Of a stretch of DNA of 64,000 bases, positions 54,059 through 62,475 are shown piece by piece. Each line of letters starts with the position of its first letter. Within the stretch, counting starts at the first letter, position 1. Below the pieces are notes generated by a model. That model was not told where the DNA came from and searched no databases. It saw only the letters and a list, made by a program, of their open reading frames with translations. Origin of the DNA: Planctomycetia bacterium (GTDB taxonomy: Bacteria; Planctomycetota; Phycisphaerae; Phycisphaerales; SM1A02); contig SXUI01000058.1 of the NCBI GenBank assembly GCA_005790605.1, positions 27,975 through 91,974 of the forward strand. Reading direction: 5' to 3'. The translations under genes and the position numbers were made by a program.

Positions 54059-56638
54059 ATGACTCGACTCAGCATTCTCGGATTGGTGCACGCTCTTTGT
54101 CTCGTGTTGACGCAAATGGTGGTCGCGCAGGGAAGTCCCAACGCAATCGAATTGCGTCGAGTTGCCATTGACGCCAACGCACTGCTTGCGCTGGAAGTCG
54201 GTGATGCGATGCCGAGAGATCTTGCGGAAGAGATGGGCGCAGGGCAACTGCTAGAGCGAACGCTCGCCGCGAGTCATGGCGCAACTTACCTGCGATTCGA
54301 GCATCCCAAGAATCCGCTGCGGTGGAGTGATGTGCTCGTGCGAGGCTCTCGCGTGACTGCCTGCTTGCGCGACGGAACTGGTGACTGGGTGAGTGTCCGG
54401 ACTATCGATGACGGAACGATGATCCGCGAACTCCGGTCGAGAAGGGACGTGGGCGCGTGCGGCGCTGAGGAGCACGGAGCGGACGGCGACGGCGATGGTG
54501 CACAGGCTGCGGGGGCGGGCTCGCAGAACTTCGGAGCAAACTGTGATGATGGCTCGGTTGTTGATCTGCTGGTCTATGTGACAGTGCAGGCGGCGCTTGA
54601 AATGGGTGGAATGGACGCGGCAATCGATGAAGTCGTGCTTGCAGAGACAATCTCGAATGTCGCCTACTCGAACACGGGCATTCCGATGCGCATTCGAATC
54701 GTTGGCGTCTATCTCAGCGGATATCCAGTCGTTGATGGTGACAAAATGACGACGGATCGAAATCGCCTGCAGGCGGTGAGCGATGGATGGCTCGACGAGG
54801 CGCATGCGGCCCGCGATTTGCTCGGGGCGGATCTCGTGACATTGTGGCGAGTCCCGGATCCGACGATTTATCCAGGAGGAAACGGAGTTGCAGGAACTTC
54901 GTTCATACTCGATCCCTCGATCGTTGACCCGGCAACAAGTGGGTTCACGATCATGGATTGGTCCGAGGCGGTAAGCAATCTCACTTTTCCGCATGAGTTA
55001 GGCCACAACATGGGTTGCTGTCATGCGAGCGGCGATACGGGTACGGGCCCTTGCGGGTGGTTCGGGTTTTCACGCGGGTGGAGGTTTACTGGTTCGAGTA
55101 ACACGCAGTGGCGGACGATCATGGCGTACGCGCCTGGCACGAGAATCACATATTTCAGCGATCCACTCACGAGCTTTGATGGAGTTCCAACTGGCGTAGC
55201 GGGCCCCGCGGGTGCGAACAACACTCTGACTATCTCGACGACCCGCGCGCTTGTCTCGATTTATCGATGTTCGATCATTCCGGATAACGACGATTGCCAA
55301 GACGCCACGCTGCTCGTGGAGGGTTCCTCGCTCAGTGTGTCGAATGATCACGCAACGACGGAGCTTGGGGGCGGTTTCGCGACCTGTGCGGGCTCAGACC
55401 TCAACGATGTGTGGGCGAAGTTCACAGCTCCAGCCAACGGGACTGCGTTCCTTCAATTGTGTGCGGGTGCAGCGACAACCCAAACGACGATCAGTGTGTA
55501 TGAGGACAATTGCACTGGCGACAGGATTGCGTGCGTCAGTGAGGATGCTGGCTCTACTTGCGAGTCGCCATTCTCTTCTGCGCTCTCGCTTCCGGTTCTT
55601 GCGGGGCGGACCTATCTGGTCCGTCTCTCTTGCCTCGGCGCGATGAATGGAGATGTATTCAATGGGCTCTTGCTCTACGGATTCACGCCAACCGCGGAAT
55701 GTGCTAGCGCGGCGGGAAGCTGTTTCAGCGCGCACGCGACCCATGGTTGTAGCAACGCAGCCTGTTGTGCAATGGTCTCCGCGTTCGATCCTTACTGTGG
55801 CGCGACACAGTGGGACTCAGTCTGCGTCGATCACGCGAACACGATCTGCGCCGATTGTGGTGATGGAACAATGTCGTGCTTCGTTGTGCACAGTTCGACA
55901 GGCTGTGCTGACCCGGGGTGCTGTGCCAATGTGACGGCCGTGGACTCGTTCTGCGGACTCGTGGAGTGGGACGCGGTTTGTGCTGGAATCGCCCTGATTG
56001 AGTGCGGCAACTGCGGAGATCCAAATGCTGGATCGTGCTTCTCGGCGCATCTCAATGCGGGATGCAACGATGAAGCATGTTGCGTCGCGGTCTGTGAGAC
56101 GGACATCTTCTGCTGTGACACTCGGTGGGACGCAACTTGTGCGCAGGCAGCGCCGGCACTCTGTGGTGGATGTGGCGGTGGCGTGGGATCATGCTTTGTG
56201 ATGCATGCAACAGCTGCGTGTGATGACCCGGTCTGTTGCGCGAGTGTTTGCGCGGTTGATCCGACCTGCTGCTCGACGAACTGGGACGCGGGTTGTGTTG
56301 ATCAGGCGATGATCTCGTGTGGTGGTTGCGGAACCGCCGCGAGCGGATCGTGCTACTTCGCGCATCAAACACCGGGCTGCCGCGACAGTGCTTGCTGCAC
56401 CATCATTTGCTGGGAAGATCCATTCTGCTGCGAGGATCACTGGGATCCTGGTTGTGCAACGCGGGCGTACCAAGTGTGTGGCTCGATCGCGGACTTGAAC
56501 CATGATGCGAGCGTAAACGCCGCGGATCTTGCAATCCTGCTTAACAACTGGAGCGCGAGCGGCGTCGGCGATCTCAACAATGACGGAGTGGTAAACGCCG
56601 CAGATCTCTCGATTCTTTTGAACGCATGGACTGGCTGA
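54059..56638 (+). CDS. secreted metzincin protease with five Cys-rich repeats and dockerin-like pair
   Basis: 859 residues from ATG 54059. A signal peptide ends near QMVVAQG. The metzincin zinc motif is perfect: HELGHNMGCCH, His312, Glu313, His316 and His322, followed by a likely Met turn (TIMAY). Residues about 546-808 hold five repeats of about 50 residues, each starting SCFxxH/SCYFAH and containing ACC, WD and a C-x2-CG ending. Residues 812-859 form two dockerin-like loops (ADLNHDASVNAADLAILL and DLNNDGVVNAADLSILL). Propeptide presumed at about 30-180. Target unknown; probably cell-surface or secreted. Confidence 0.92.
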   Translation: MTRLSILGLVHALCLVLTQMVVAQGSPNAIELRRVAIDANALLALEVGDAMPRDLAEEMGAGQLLERTLAASHGATYLRFEHPKNPLRWSDVLVRGSRVTACLRDGTGDWVSVRTIDDGTMIRELRSRRDVGACGAEEHGADGDGDGAQAAGAGSQNFGANCDDGSVVDLLVYVTVQAALEMGGMDAAIDEVVLAETISNVAYSNTGIPMRIRIVGVYLSGYPVVDGDKMTTDRNRLQAVSDGWLDEAHAARDLLGADLVTLWRVPDPTIYPGGNGVAGTSFILDPSIVDPATSGFTIMDWSEAVSNLTFPHELGHNMGCCHASGDTGTGPCGWFGFSRGWRFTGSSNTQWRTIMAYAPGTRITYFSDPLTSFDGVPTGVAGPAGANNTLTISTTRALVSIYRCSIIPDNDDCQDATLLVEGSSLSVSNDHATTELGGGFATCAGSDLNDVWAKFTAPANGTAFLQLCAGAATTQTTISVYEDNCTGDRIACVSEDAGSTCESPFSSALSLPVLAGRTYLVRLSCLGAMNGDVFNGLLLYGFTPTAECASAAGSCFSAHATHGCSNAACCAMVSAFDPYCGATQWDSVCVDHANTICADCGDGTMSCFVVHSSTGCADPGCCANVTAVDSFCGLVEWDAVCAGIALIECGNCGDPNAGSCFSAHLNAGCNDEACCVAVCETDIFCCDTRWDATCAQAAPALCGGCGGGVGSCFVMHATAACDDPVCCASVCAVDPTCCSTNWDAGCVDQAMISCGGCGTAASGSCYFAHQTPGCRDSACCTIICWEDPFCCEDHWDPGCATRAYQVCGSIADLNHDASVNAADLAILLNNWSASGVGDLNNDGVVNAADLSILLNAWTG

Positions 56639-56650
56639 TCGTGTCAGTCG

Positions 56651-58000
56651 TCAGCCAAGCAACGCGTCTGGATCTTCAAGTAGCTTCACGACTGCATTGA
56701 GGAACCGCGCGCCCTCTGCGCCATCGACAACTCGATGGTCGCACGAGAGCGAGAGTGGCAGCACGAGTCCAGCGTAGAACTTGCCATCCTTCGTGAGCAC
56801 TCTTTCCTTCGCGCGACCAGCGGCGAGGATCGCGACCTCTGGGTAGTTGATGATCGGCGTGGCGAACATGCCGCCGTAACTTCCAACATTCGAGATCGTG
56901 AAAGTCCCGCCGAGCGATTCCTCGCGCGAAATCGTGCGGTCTTTGCACTTGCCTGCGAGTTGCTTCACCGCAGCGCCAAGTTGGACTGGCGCGAGCTTGT
57001 CGGCATTGCGAATGACCGGGACCATCAACCCAGCGTCTGTATCGACGGCGCAGCCGAGGTGAACACCACTCTTGAGAATGACCTCGTTTTTCGCATCGTC
57101 GACGATCGCGTTGAGCGCAGGGTACTTCTTAAGTACACGGCACACCGCCGTCATCAAGAACGGAAGCATGGACAGTTTTTCGCCAACAACGCGCGAGTAC
57201 TCGCGTCGCTTGACTTCAAGCGCAGTGACATCCGCTTCATCCACGACTGTGAAGTGCACTGCAGTCTGCGCACTTCGCGCGAGTGCTTCCGCGATCTTTC
57301 GACGCACGCCACGGAATGGGACGCGCTTGGCAACATCACTTTGGTCGATGAACACGCTGCCTGGCTCGATGCTCTGGATGCGAGGTGCGAATGACGGCTC
57401 AGCTGTCGTCGCATTTGGGGCCGCGGAGCCGCCTTCGGCAAACGAGCCAACATCACTCGCGGTCACACGACCACCGCGCCCTGAGCCTGGAACACTCTGA
57501 ATGTCGACGCCGAACTTGCGAGCGAGTCCACGCACAGCGGGAGTCGCGAGAGCCTTACCTTCGCGCGCGACGACCACAGCCTCGGGAGCCTTGCGCGCGA
57601 ATCGATCGCTGACCGTAAGCGTGCCAGTCATCGTTCCGACGACCGTGCCTTGATCTGCTTCTTGCACGCCAGCCGCAACTTGGCTTGACATGCAACTTGC
57701 TGCTGCAGCGGCCGCGGGCTTCGCGACCGCAGCAGGCTTCGCCGCGCCATAGCGCAAGAGCACTGCGCCAACTTTGACGATCTCGCCTTCTTGCGCGCAG
57801 AGTTCGCTGATCGTGCCTCCCCACGGAGATGGAACTTCAACGAGCGCTTTGTCCGTTTGCATCTCTGCGATCGTTTGCTGTTCCTTCACTGTGTCGCCCG
57901 CGGACACCATCCACTTGACGAGCTCAGATTCCGCCAGCCCCTCTCCGAGATCGGGTAGGAGGAAGTAACTCTTGTCGGAAGGCTGCTTTACTCCGGCCAT
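56651..58000 (-). CDS. dihydrolipoamide acyltransferase, E2 of pyruvate dehydrogenase-type complex
   Basis: 449 residues from ATG 58000 (AAGGA 8 nt upstream). One lipoyl domain with Lys51 in MQTDKALVEV, an Ala/Pro linker, a peripheral-subunit-binding domain (TPAVRGLARKFGVDIQSV) and a catalytic domain ending with HRVVDG (His422, Asp426). It transfers acyl groups from lipoate to CoA. LipA encoded at 15305-16249 would make its cofactor. The likely E1 alpha gene starts near the right edge. Confidence 0.93.
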   Translation of the reverse strand: MAGVKQPSDKSYFLLPDLGEGLAESELVKWMVSAGDTVKEQQTIAEMQTDKALVEVPSPWGGTISELCAQEGEIVKVGAVLLRYGAAKPAAVAKPAAAAAASCMSSQVAAGVQEADQGTVVGTMTGTLTVSDRFARKAPEAVVVAREGKALATPAVRGLARKFGVDIQSVPGSGRGGRVTASDVGSFAEGGSAAPNATTAEPSFAPRIQSIEPGSVFIDQSDVAKRVPFRGVRRKIAEALARSAQTAVHFTVVDEADVTALEVKRREYSRVVGEKLSMLPFLMTAVCRVLKKYPALNAIVDDAKNEVILKSGVHLGCAVDTDAGLMVPVIRNADKLAPVQLGAAVKQLAGKCKDRTISREESLGGTFTISNVGSYGGMFATPIINYPEVAILAAGRAKERVLTKDGKFYAGLVLPLSLSCDHRVVDGAEGARFLNAVVKLLEDPDALLG

Positions 58001-58138
58001 CTGAGAAATCCTTGGCGTTGTGGGTCGTACTGCACGGACGCGTCGCTCTCGAGGCAACGGGCGCCTCAGAATTGACTTTTGTACCACACGCTGCGAGTGC
58101 GAATGGAAGGGAAAGAGTAGGTCTCGGATACGGTGCGC

Positions 58139-59788
58139 ATGAGCCAAGCAATGGAAACCAACGAGATGCCCGCCGCCGAACTTGACTGGTCGCTCCCTTA
58201 TGACGCTCGCAGACCTGCTGTTGGCGGGTCGATGGCGGTCGCGACAAGCCAGCCACTCGCCGCGCAAGTCGGTCTTGAGATGCTTCGGCGTGGCGGAACA
58301 GCTGCCGACGCCGCGGTTGCGACAGCCGCGGCGATGACGGTGCTCGAGCCGACGACGAATGGGATCGGCGGCGACGCATTCGCTCTAGGAATTTTCGGCG
58401 GTGAAGTTGTCGGATTGAACGCGTCCGGTCGATCGCCCGCGAATCAACCTCGAAGCGCGTTTGATGGGCAGCAGGGCATGCCGAAGCGCGGTTGGGGACC
58501 CGTGACCGTTCCTGGTGCGGTCAGTGGTTGGGTTGCACTTTGGAAGAAGCACGGCGTGTTGCCATTTGCTGAACTACTCGCGCCGGCGATCGCGTATGCG
58601 CGTGATGGTTATCTCGTCGCACCTCGAACAGCGGATCTTTGGGCGCGCTCGTTCACCGCCTTTGCGAAGTACGACGAGTGGAAGCGCGTGTTCGCGCCAC
58701 TCGGTCGCGCGCCTCGCGCTGGTGAACGCATCACGCTGCCCGACCACGCGAAGACACTCGAACTGATCGCCACGACCGAGGGCGAAGCGTTCTATCGCGG
58801 CGTTCTCGCGGAACGCATCGTCAATGCGGCGCGCGTGGATGGCGCTGCGATGACCGCGCAGGATCTCGCGTCGCACAGCGCCGACTGGGTTACCCCACTT
58901 GAATCGCCATTCGCATCTGCTCGCATGTTGCAGATTCCGCCCAACGGTCAAGGCATCGCGGCGCTCATCGCGCGCGGCATCCTCGAACATTCTGAACTGA
59001 ATCCGCGCTTTGATGAACTTTCGCCTGATTGCGCTGACTCCATTCACCTTGCAGCGGAAGCGATGAAACTCGCGTTTCGAACGGTGCATCGAGAAGTCGG
59101 CGATCCCGCAAGCATGCGCATAGGCAGCGCGGAACTCCTTCGACCGGAGTTTCTTGCGGAACTTGCCACTGAGATTGACCCGACGCGCGCGAAGGACTTT
59201 CAACACGGCCCGCCGAAGACGGGCGGCACGATCTTGCTCTGCGCTGCGGATCGGCATGGCAACATGGTGTCGTTGATTCAATCGAACTATGAGGGATTCG
59301 GATCTGGAATCGTGATTCCGAATACAGGCATTGCGATGCAGAATCGCGGCGCATGCTTCACGCTTGAACGCGGGCATGTGAATGAGTACGCAGCGGCGAA
59401 ACGACCGTATCACACGATCATTCCTGGAATGCTCATCACACGCGCGGCTGACGGGGCTGCGCAACCACTCATCGCGTTTGGCGTGATGGGTGGTTACATG
59501 CAGCCGCAGGGTCAACTGCAGGTGGGCAGTCGTTTGCTCGATCACCGCCAGAATCCGCAGGCCGCACTCGACGCGCCGCGTTGGCAGGTGAGCGAAGGGC
59601 TTGCGCTTGCGATGGAGCCGGGATTTCCAGACGCCGTGATCGAGCAGCTGCGCGCTCGCGGTCATGTCATCAAAGTCGCGGCGGAAAAGTCCGTGACCTT
59701 TGGACGCGGGCAGTGCATCCTGCGAGTGCCGCACGGCTTCGTCGCCGGCAGTGATATGCGAGGGGATGGGCAGGCGGTCGTGCTCTAG
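58139..59788 (+). CDS. gamma-glutamyltransferase family protein
   Basis: 549 residues from ATG 58139; ATG 58151 and GTG 58133 are alternatives. The self-cleaving N-terminal nucleophile is Thr364 in KTGGTILLCAAD. Further family marks: EPTTNGIGGDAF near the N-terminus, QSNYEGFGSGI, and MLITRAADGA before VMGGYMQPQGQLQV. No signal peptide is visible, so it may be cytoplasmic, like the GGT-related hydrolases. Two chains should form on maturation. Glutathione or gamma-glutamyl peptide is the likely substrate. Divergent from the E2 gene. Confidence 0.9.
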   Translation: MSQAMETNEMPAAELDWSLPYDARRPAVGGSMAVATSQPLAAQVGLEMLRRGGTAADAAVATAAAMTVLEPTTNGIGGDAFALGIFGGEVVGLNASGRSPANQPRSAFDGQQGMPKRGWGPVTVPGAVSGWVALWKKHGVLPFAELLAPAIAYARDGYLVAPRTADLWARSFTAFAKYDEWKRVFAPLGRAPRAGERITLPDHAKTLELIATTEGEAFYRGVLAERIVNAARVDGAAMTAQDLASHSADWVTPLESPFASARMLQIPPNGQGIAALIARGILEHSELNPRFDELSPDCADSIHLAAEAMKLAFRTVHREVGDPASMRIGSAELLRPEFLAELATEIDPTRAKDFQHGPPKTGGTILLCAADRHGNMVSLIQSNYEGFGSGIVIPNTGIAMQNRGACFTLERGHVNEYAAAKRPYHTIIPGMLITRAADGAAQPLIAFGVMGGYMQPQGQLQVGSRLLDHRQNPQAALDAPRWQVSEGLALAMEPGFPDAVIEQLRARGHVIKVAAEKSVTFGRGQCILRVPHGFVAGSDMRGDGQAVVL

Positions 59789-59813
59789 CCCAACCCGCGG
59801 AGAAGGGCGTAGC

Positions 59814-60569
59814 ATGATCAAACTTATGAAGCACTCCACGCTCGCGCTTTGCACGCTCGCCTCGGTTTGCGCTCTCGCCGGAGCGACACAACAGGAAAAA
59901 CCCGCGAATGTGCCGCCCCCAGGGCAAGGTCGCGCTCTCGCCAAGAACTCCAATTTTATGGCGGATGGAAAGCCGTTCGTCGTCGGCGCGACAGTGCAAT
60001 TGTTTGATGGCAAGAGCATGAAGGGATGGAAGGCATTTGTTCCAGACCTCGCGAAGGAATCGAAGGATCAGATGTCCGTGTGGAGTGTGAAGGATGGGGT
60101 ACTCGTCTGCAGCGGTCGGCCGATTGGCTACATCGAGACCGAAACGCTCTACACCAACTTCGTCATCGAACTGGATTGGCGATTCGATCCCTCAAAAGGC
60201 GAGGGAAACTCTGGAGTGCTCTTGCGCGTGACTGGCGAGGACACGGTGTGGCCGAGAAGCATGGAAGCACAACTGCACTCACGCAATGCCGGGGACATTT
60301 GGAACATCGGCGAGTTTCCTGCCGAAGTGACGAAGTCGCGCACAGAGGGCCGCCACACAACCAAAGCGAAAGACTGCAACGAGAAGCCGCTCGGTGAGTG
60401 GAATCACTATCGCATCGTGTTCAACGAAGGCACGCTGGAATTGTGGGTCAACAATGTCTTGCAGAATGTGGCGACACACTGTGAGGTCGTTGCGGGTCGC
60501 ATTGCGCTGCAGAGCGAAGGTGCGCACATCGAGTTTCGAAACATCTCACTCACGCCCATCACCGATTAA
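59814..60569 (+). CDS. secreted DUF1080 (3-keto-disaccharide hydrolase) protein
   Basis: 251 residues from ATG 59814. Signal peptide ending near CALAGA. A concanavalin-like DUF1080 domain at about 60-250: VQLFDGKSMKGWKAFVPD, WSVKDGVLVCSG, NFVIELDWRF and GEWNHYRIVFNEGTLELW. Some members of the family hydrolyse 3-keto-disaccharides. Family expansion is typical of planctomycetes. Starts 25 nt after the GGT stop, so it may be cotranscribed. Confidence 0.9.
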   Translation: MIKLMKHSTLALCTLASVCALAGATQQEKPANVPPPGQGRALAKNSNFMADGKPFVVGATVQLFDGKSMKGWKAFVPDLAKESKDQMSVWSVKDGVLVCSGRPIGYIETETLYTNFVIELDWRFDPSKGEGNSGVLLRVTGEDTVWPRSMEAQLHSRNAGDIWNIGEFPAEVTKSRTEGRHTTKAKDCNEKPLGEWNHYRIVFNEGTLELWVNNVLQNVATHCEVVAGRIALQSEGAHIEFRNISLTPITD

Positions 60570-60984
60570 CAATTTTGCGCGCGGGGAACGAGCGGCATGC
60601 GCGTGGAGAGCGTGCGCGCAGCAGGAGTTGTGAACGCCGAGTGCGCGAGTCGCACATTTCGGCACAGTGGGGTGCATTCCTAGGTTCTGCGCCGAACGAC
60701 CGCATTGGTCTGTTTTCGCGTGCCTTCGTGACTATGTTGTAGCTCGATCGAACCGGGGTGGCTCGATCATTCAAAGAAGTCGTGAGGCACGGCATGCGTT
60801 GTTCAACATGCGATACGGCGGTACGCGCTCTCTCCCGAGCCTTGATGAGGCGGGAAATTTTGCGCTTTGAGGATCGATGGTGAGAGATCGACCTCCGGAG
60901 TGCGCAAGCAGTCGTACGCGTCACGAAAAGCGATCGATCCAGTCTGGATCGATTGAGGCACACAAACAAGAACTGAGGATTCCC
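60570..60984. other. 415-nt non-coding region upstream of dockerin protein gene
   Basis: No gene was found. The final part holds a palindrome (see 60933-60953) and a good GAGGA ribosome site for the gene at 60985. Nothing else recognisable; no clear terminator follows the DUF1080 stop. Confidence 0.5.
60933..60953. promoter_or_regulatory. 21-bp perfect palindrome in 5' region
   Basis: Arms ATCGATCCAG and CTGGATCGAT flank a single T. It ends 31 nt before the ATG at 60985. It could be an operator for a dimeric regulator or a small hairpin in the leader. No T tract follows, so it is not a terminator. Confidence 0.5.
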
Positions 60985-61530
60985 ATGAAGACTGTAAAGA
61001 CCACTGGTATTTTGGGCGGATGCTTCGGACTCGCAATCAGCTTCCTCGGGCCAACCGCGCTTGCGCAGGTGACTGCGGTTCAGGTCGCGACAACCTCAAC
61101 AAAGAAGGTCGTCGCTGTCGTTGATACGAGTTCAAGCCTTGTTGTGGAGACAAAGGTGAGCGTGAAGAACGCCGCAGGCGCTTGGCAAGAAAGCACGATC
61201 GCCTCCACGGACGCGCAGGAGGCGCTTGTCGATGAGGAGTCAGCAGCTGAGACCGCGGCGGGCATCATCAACGACTGCAACAACAACGGGATCGACGATG
61301 GTGCAGAGCTCGCCGCTGGCGGCGCAGACTGGGACGCAGATGGCGAACTCGACATCTGCGAGACCTCGTACGGAGATTTCAATCTCAACAACGCCGTCGA
61401 CAGTCAGGATGTGTCCATCCTCCTCGGTTGGTGGGGGATCGCGAACCCGCTGTTTGGCGATCTCAACGATGATGGCGTCGTTGATGCGATCGACCTCGGA
61501 ACACTGCTCGCCCGCTTCGGGCCACGTTGA
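60985..61530 (+). CDS. secreted protein with calcium-loop motif and dockerin-like pair, paralogue 1
   Basis: 181 residues from ATG 60985, GAGGA 5 nt upstream. Signal peptide ends near TALAQ. The N-terminal part is short and beta-like (VTAVQVATTSTKKVVAVVD, then SLVVETKVSVKNAAG). It is followed by a DCNNNGIDDGAEL and DWDADGELDICE calcium-type loop of the thrombospondin type 3 kind, and then a dockerin-like pair (GDFNLNNAVDSQDVSILL and GDLNDDGVVDAIDLGTLL). Function unknown. Tandem duplicate of 61789-62346. Confidence 0.85.
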   Translation: MKTVKTTGILGGCFGLAISFLGPTALAQVTAVQVATTSTKKVVAVVDTSSSLVVETKVSVKNAAGAWQESTIASTDAQEALVDEESAAETAAGIINDCNNNGIDDGAELAAGGADWDADGELDICETSYGDFNLNNAVDSQDVSILLGWWGIANPLFGDLNDDGVVDAIDLGTLLARFGPR

Positions 61531-61574
61531 TTCGAACTGATCCGCGCACAAACCAAGAACGCGAAGGCACTTCC

Positions 61575-61608
61575 ACCGCGCCCGGCACTCCGGGCGCGGT
61601 TCTCATTT
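61575..61608 (+). terminator. intrinsic terminator after first dockerin paralogue
   Basis: Perfect 11-bp GC-rich stem, ACCGCGCCCGG (61575-61585) with CCGGGCGCGGT (61590-61600), loop CACT, tail TCTCATTT. It lies 45 nt after the stop of the first dockerin paralogue. Confidence 0.88.
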
Positions 61609-61788
61609 CGATCGTGCCAAGTGTCACGAGGAAAGGAGCGTGCATTTGCGGTGTGATGGAAACACGAGGTTTTCTGTGTAGGCACTGTTTCCACGGGAAT
61701 CTCCCCTCGCTTGCACAGGCGTCGTCTGTGCTTAGGTATCGTGTTGTGGTTCCCGGGTGACTGAAACAATTCAACAGTGAGGTGGATC

Positions 61789-62346
61789 ATGAGAGACAGT
61801 GGAAGACCGAGTAGAGGCGTTTGCCTGTTCGCGTCTGTGGTGGCTTTGGGCATCGCGCAGTCGGCACTCGCACAGGTCGCTGCAGTGCAAGTCGCAGCGA
61901 ACACAAACAAGAAGATTGTCGCGGTGGTCAACACAACGACGAGCGCCGTTGTCGAAACGAAGGTGATTGAAAAGAACACCGCCGGCACATGGGTTGAGAG
62001 TGCAACGAAGTCGACTGCTGCAACGACTGCGATGATTGACGCGACGGTCACGCCGCCGCCGATGCCACCGCCAGATCCAATCATCAATGACTGCAACGAC
62101 AACGGCATTGATGACGACGCCGAGCTCGCGAGCGGCGCGTCAGATTGGGATGCGGACGGCACCCTTGACATTTGCGAAACAACCGCGGGCGACCTGAATC
62201 TCAATGGCGTGATTGACAGTCAGGATGTTTCGATTCTGCTCGGTTGGTGGGGCGCGGCGAACCCGCTCTACGGCGATCTGAACGGCGACAACATCGTGGA
62301 CGCTGTCGATCTCGGAACTCTGCTCGCGCGGTTCGGGCCTGTTTGA
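61789..62346 (+). CDS. secreted protein with calcium-loop motif and dockerin-like pair, paralogue 2
   Basis: 185 residues from ATG 61789. Signal peptide ends near SALAQ. Same layout as the previous gene: VAAVQVAANTNKKIVAVVN at the start, a Pro-rich linker (TPPPMPPPDP), calcium loop DCNDNGIDDDAEL, and dockerin pair GDLNLNGVIDSQDVSILL and GDLNGDNIVDAVDLGTLL. The two differ mainly in the middle linker. Each has its own terminator, so they are likely separate transcription units. Function unknown. Confidence 0.85.
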   Translation: MRDSGRPSRGVCLFASVVALGIAQSALAQVAAVQVAANTNKKIVAVVNTTTSAVVETKVIEKNTAGTWVESATKSTAATTAMIDATVTPPPMPPPDPIINDCNDNGIDDDAELASGASDWDADGTLDICETTAGDLNLNGVIDSQDVSILLGWWGAANPLYGDLNGDNIVDAVDLGTLLARFGPV

Positions 62347-62377
62347 GTTGATATCTCGGCATTGCGAAGCACAAAGC

Positions 62378-62414
62378 AACCCCCGCGGTTCCTCAACCGC
62401 GGGGGTTCTTGTTT
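62378..62414 (+). terminator. intrinsic terminator after second dockerin paralogue
   Basis: Perfect 13-bp stem, AACCCCCGCGGTT (62378-62390) with AACCGCGGGGGTT (62395-62407), loop CCTC, tail CTTGTTT. Lies 31 nt after the stop of the second paralogue. Confidence 0.92.
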
Positions 62415-62475
62415 CATGCAGTCGAGCCGACAGAAGTGAGGTTGCCTGATCGCAACCGTTACAGTTCCGCGCGTG

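Noticed and set aside
58574..60019. A 481-codon minus-strand frame opposite gamma-glutamyltransferase
   Set aside because: The plus strand encodes a complete GGT with catalytic Thr and a separate DUF1080 protein; the antisense frame is rich in Arg/His/Cys and shows no family features.
62415..62475. A methionine-related riboswitch before the cystathionine lyase gene
   Set aside because: Only a small 6-bp GGTTGC/GCAACC hairpin is present; no SAM riboswitch core was recognised and the leader is too short.
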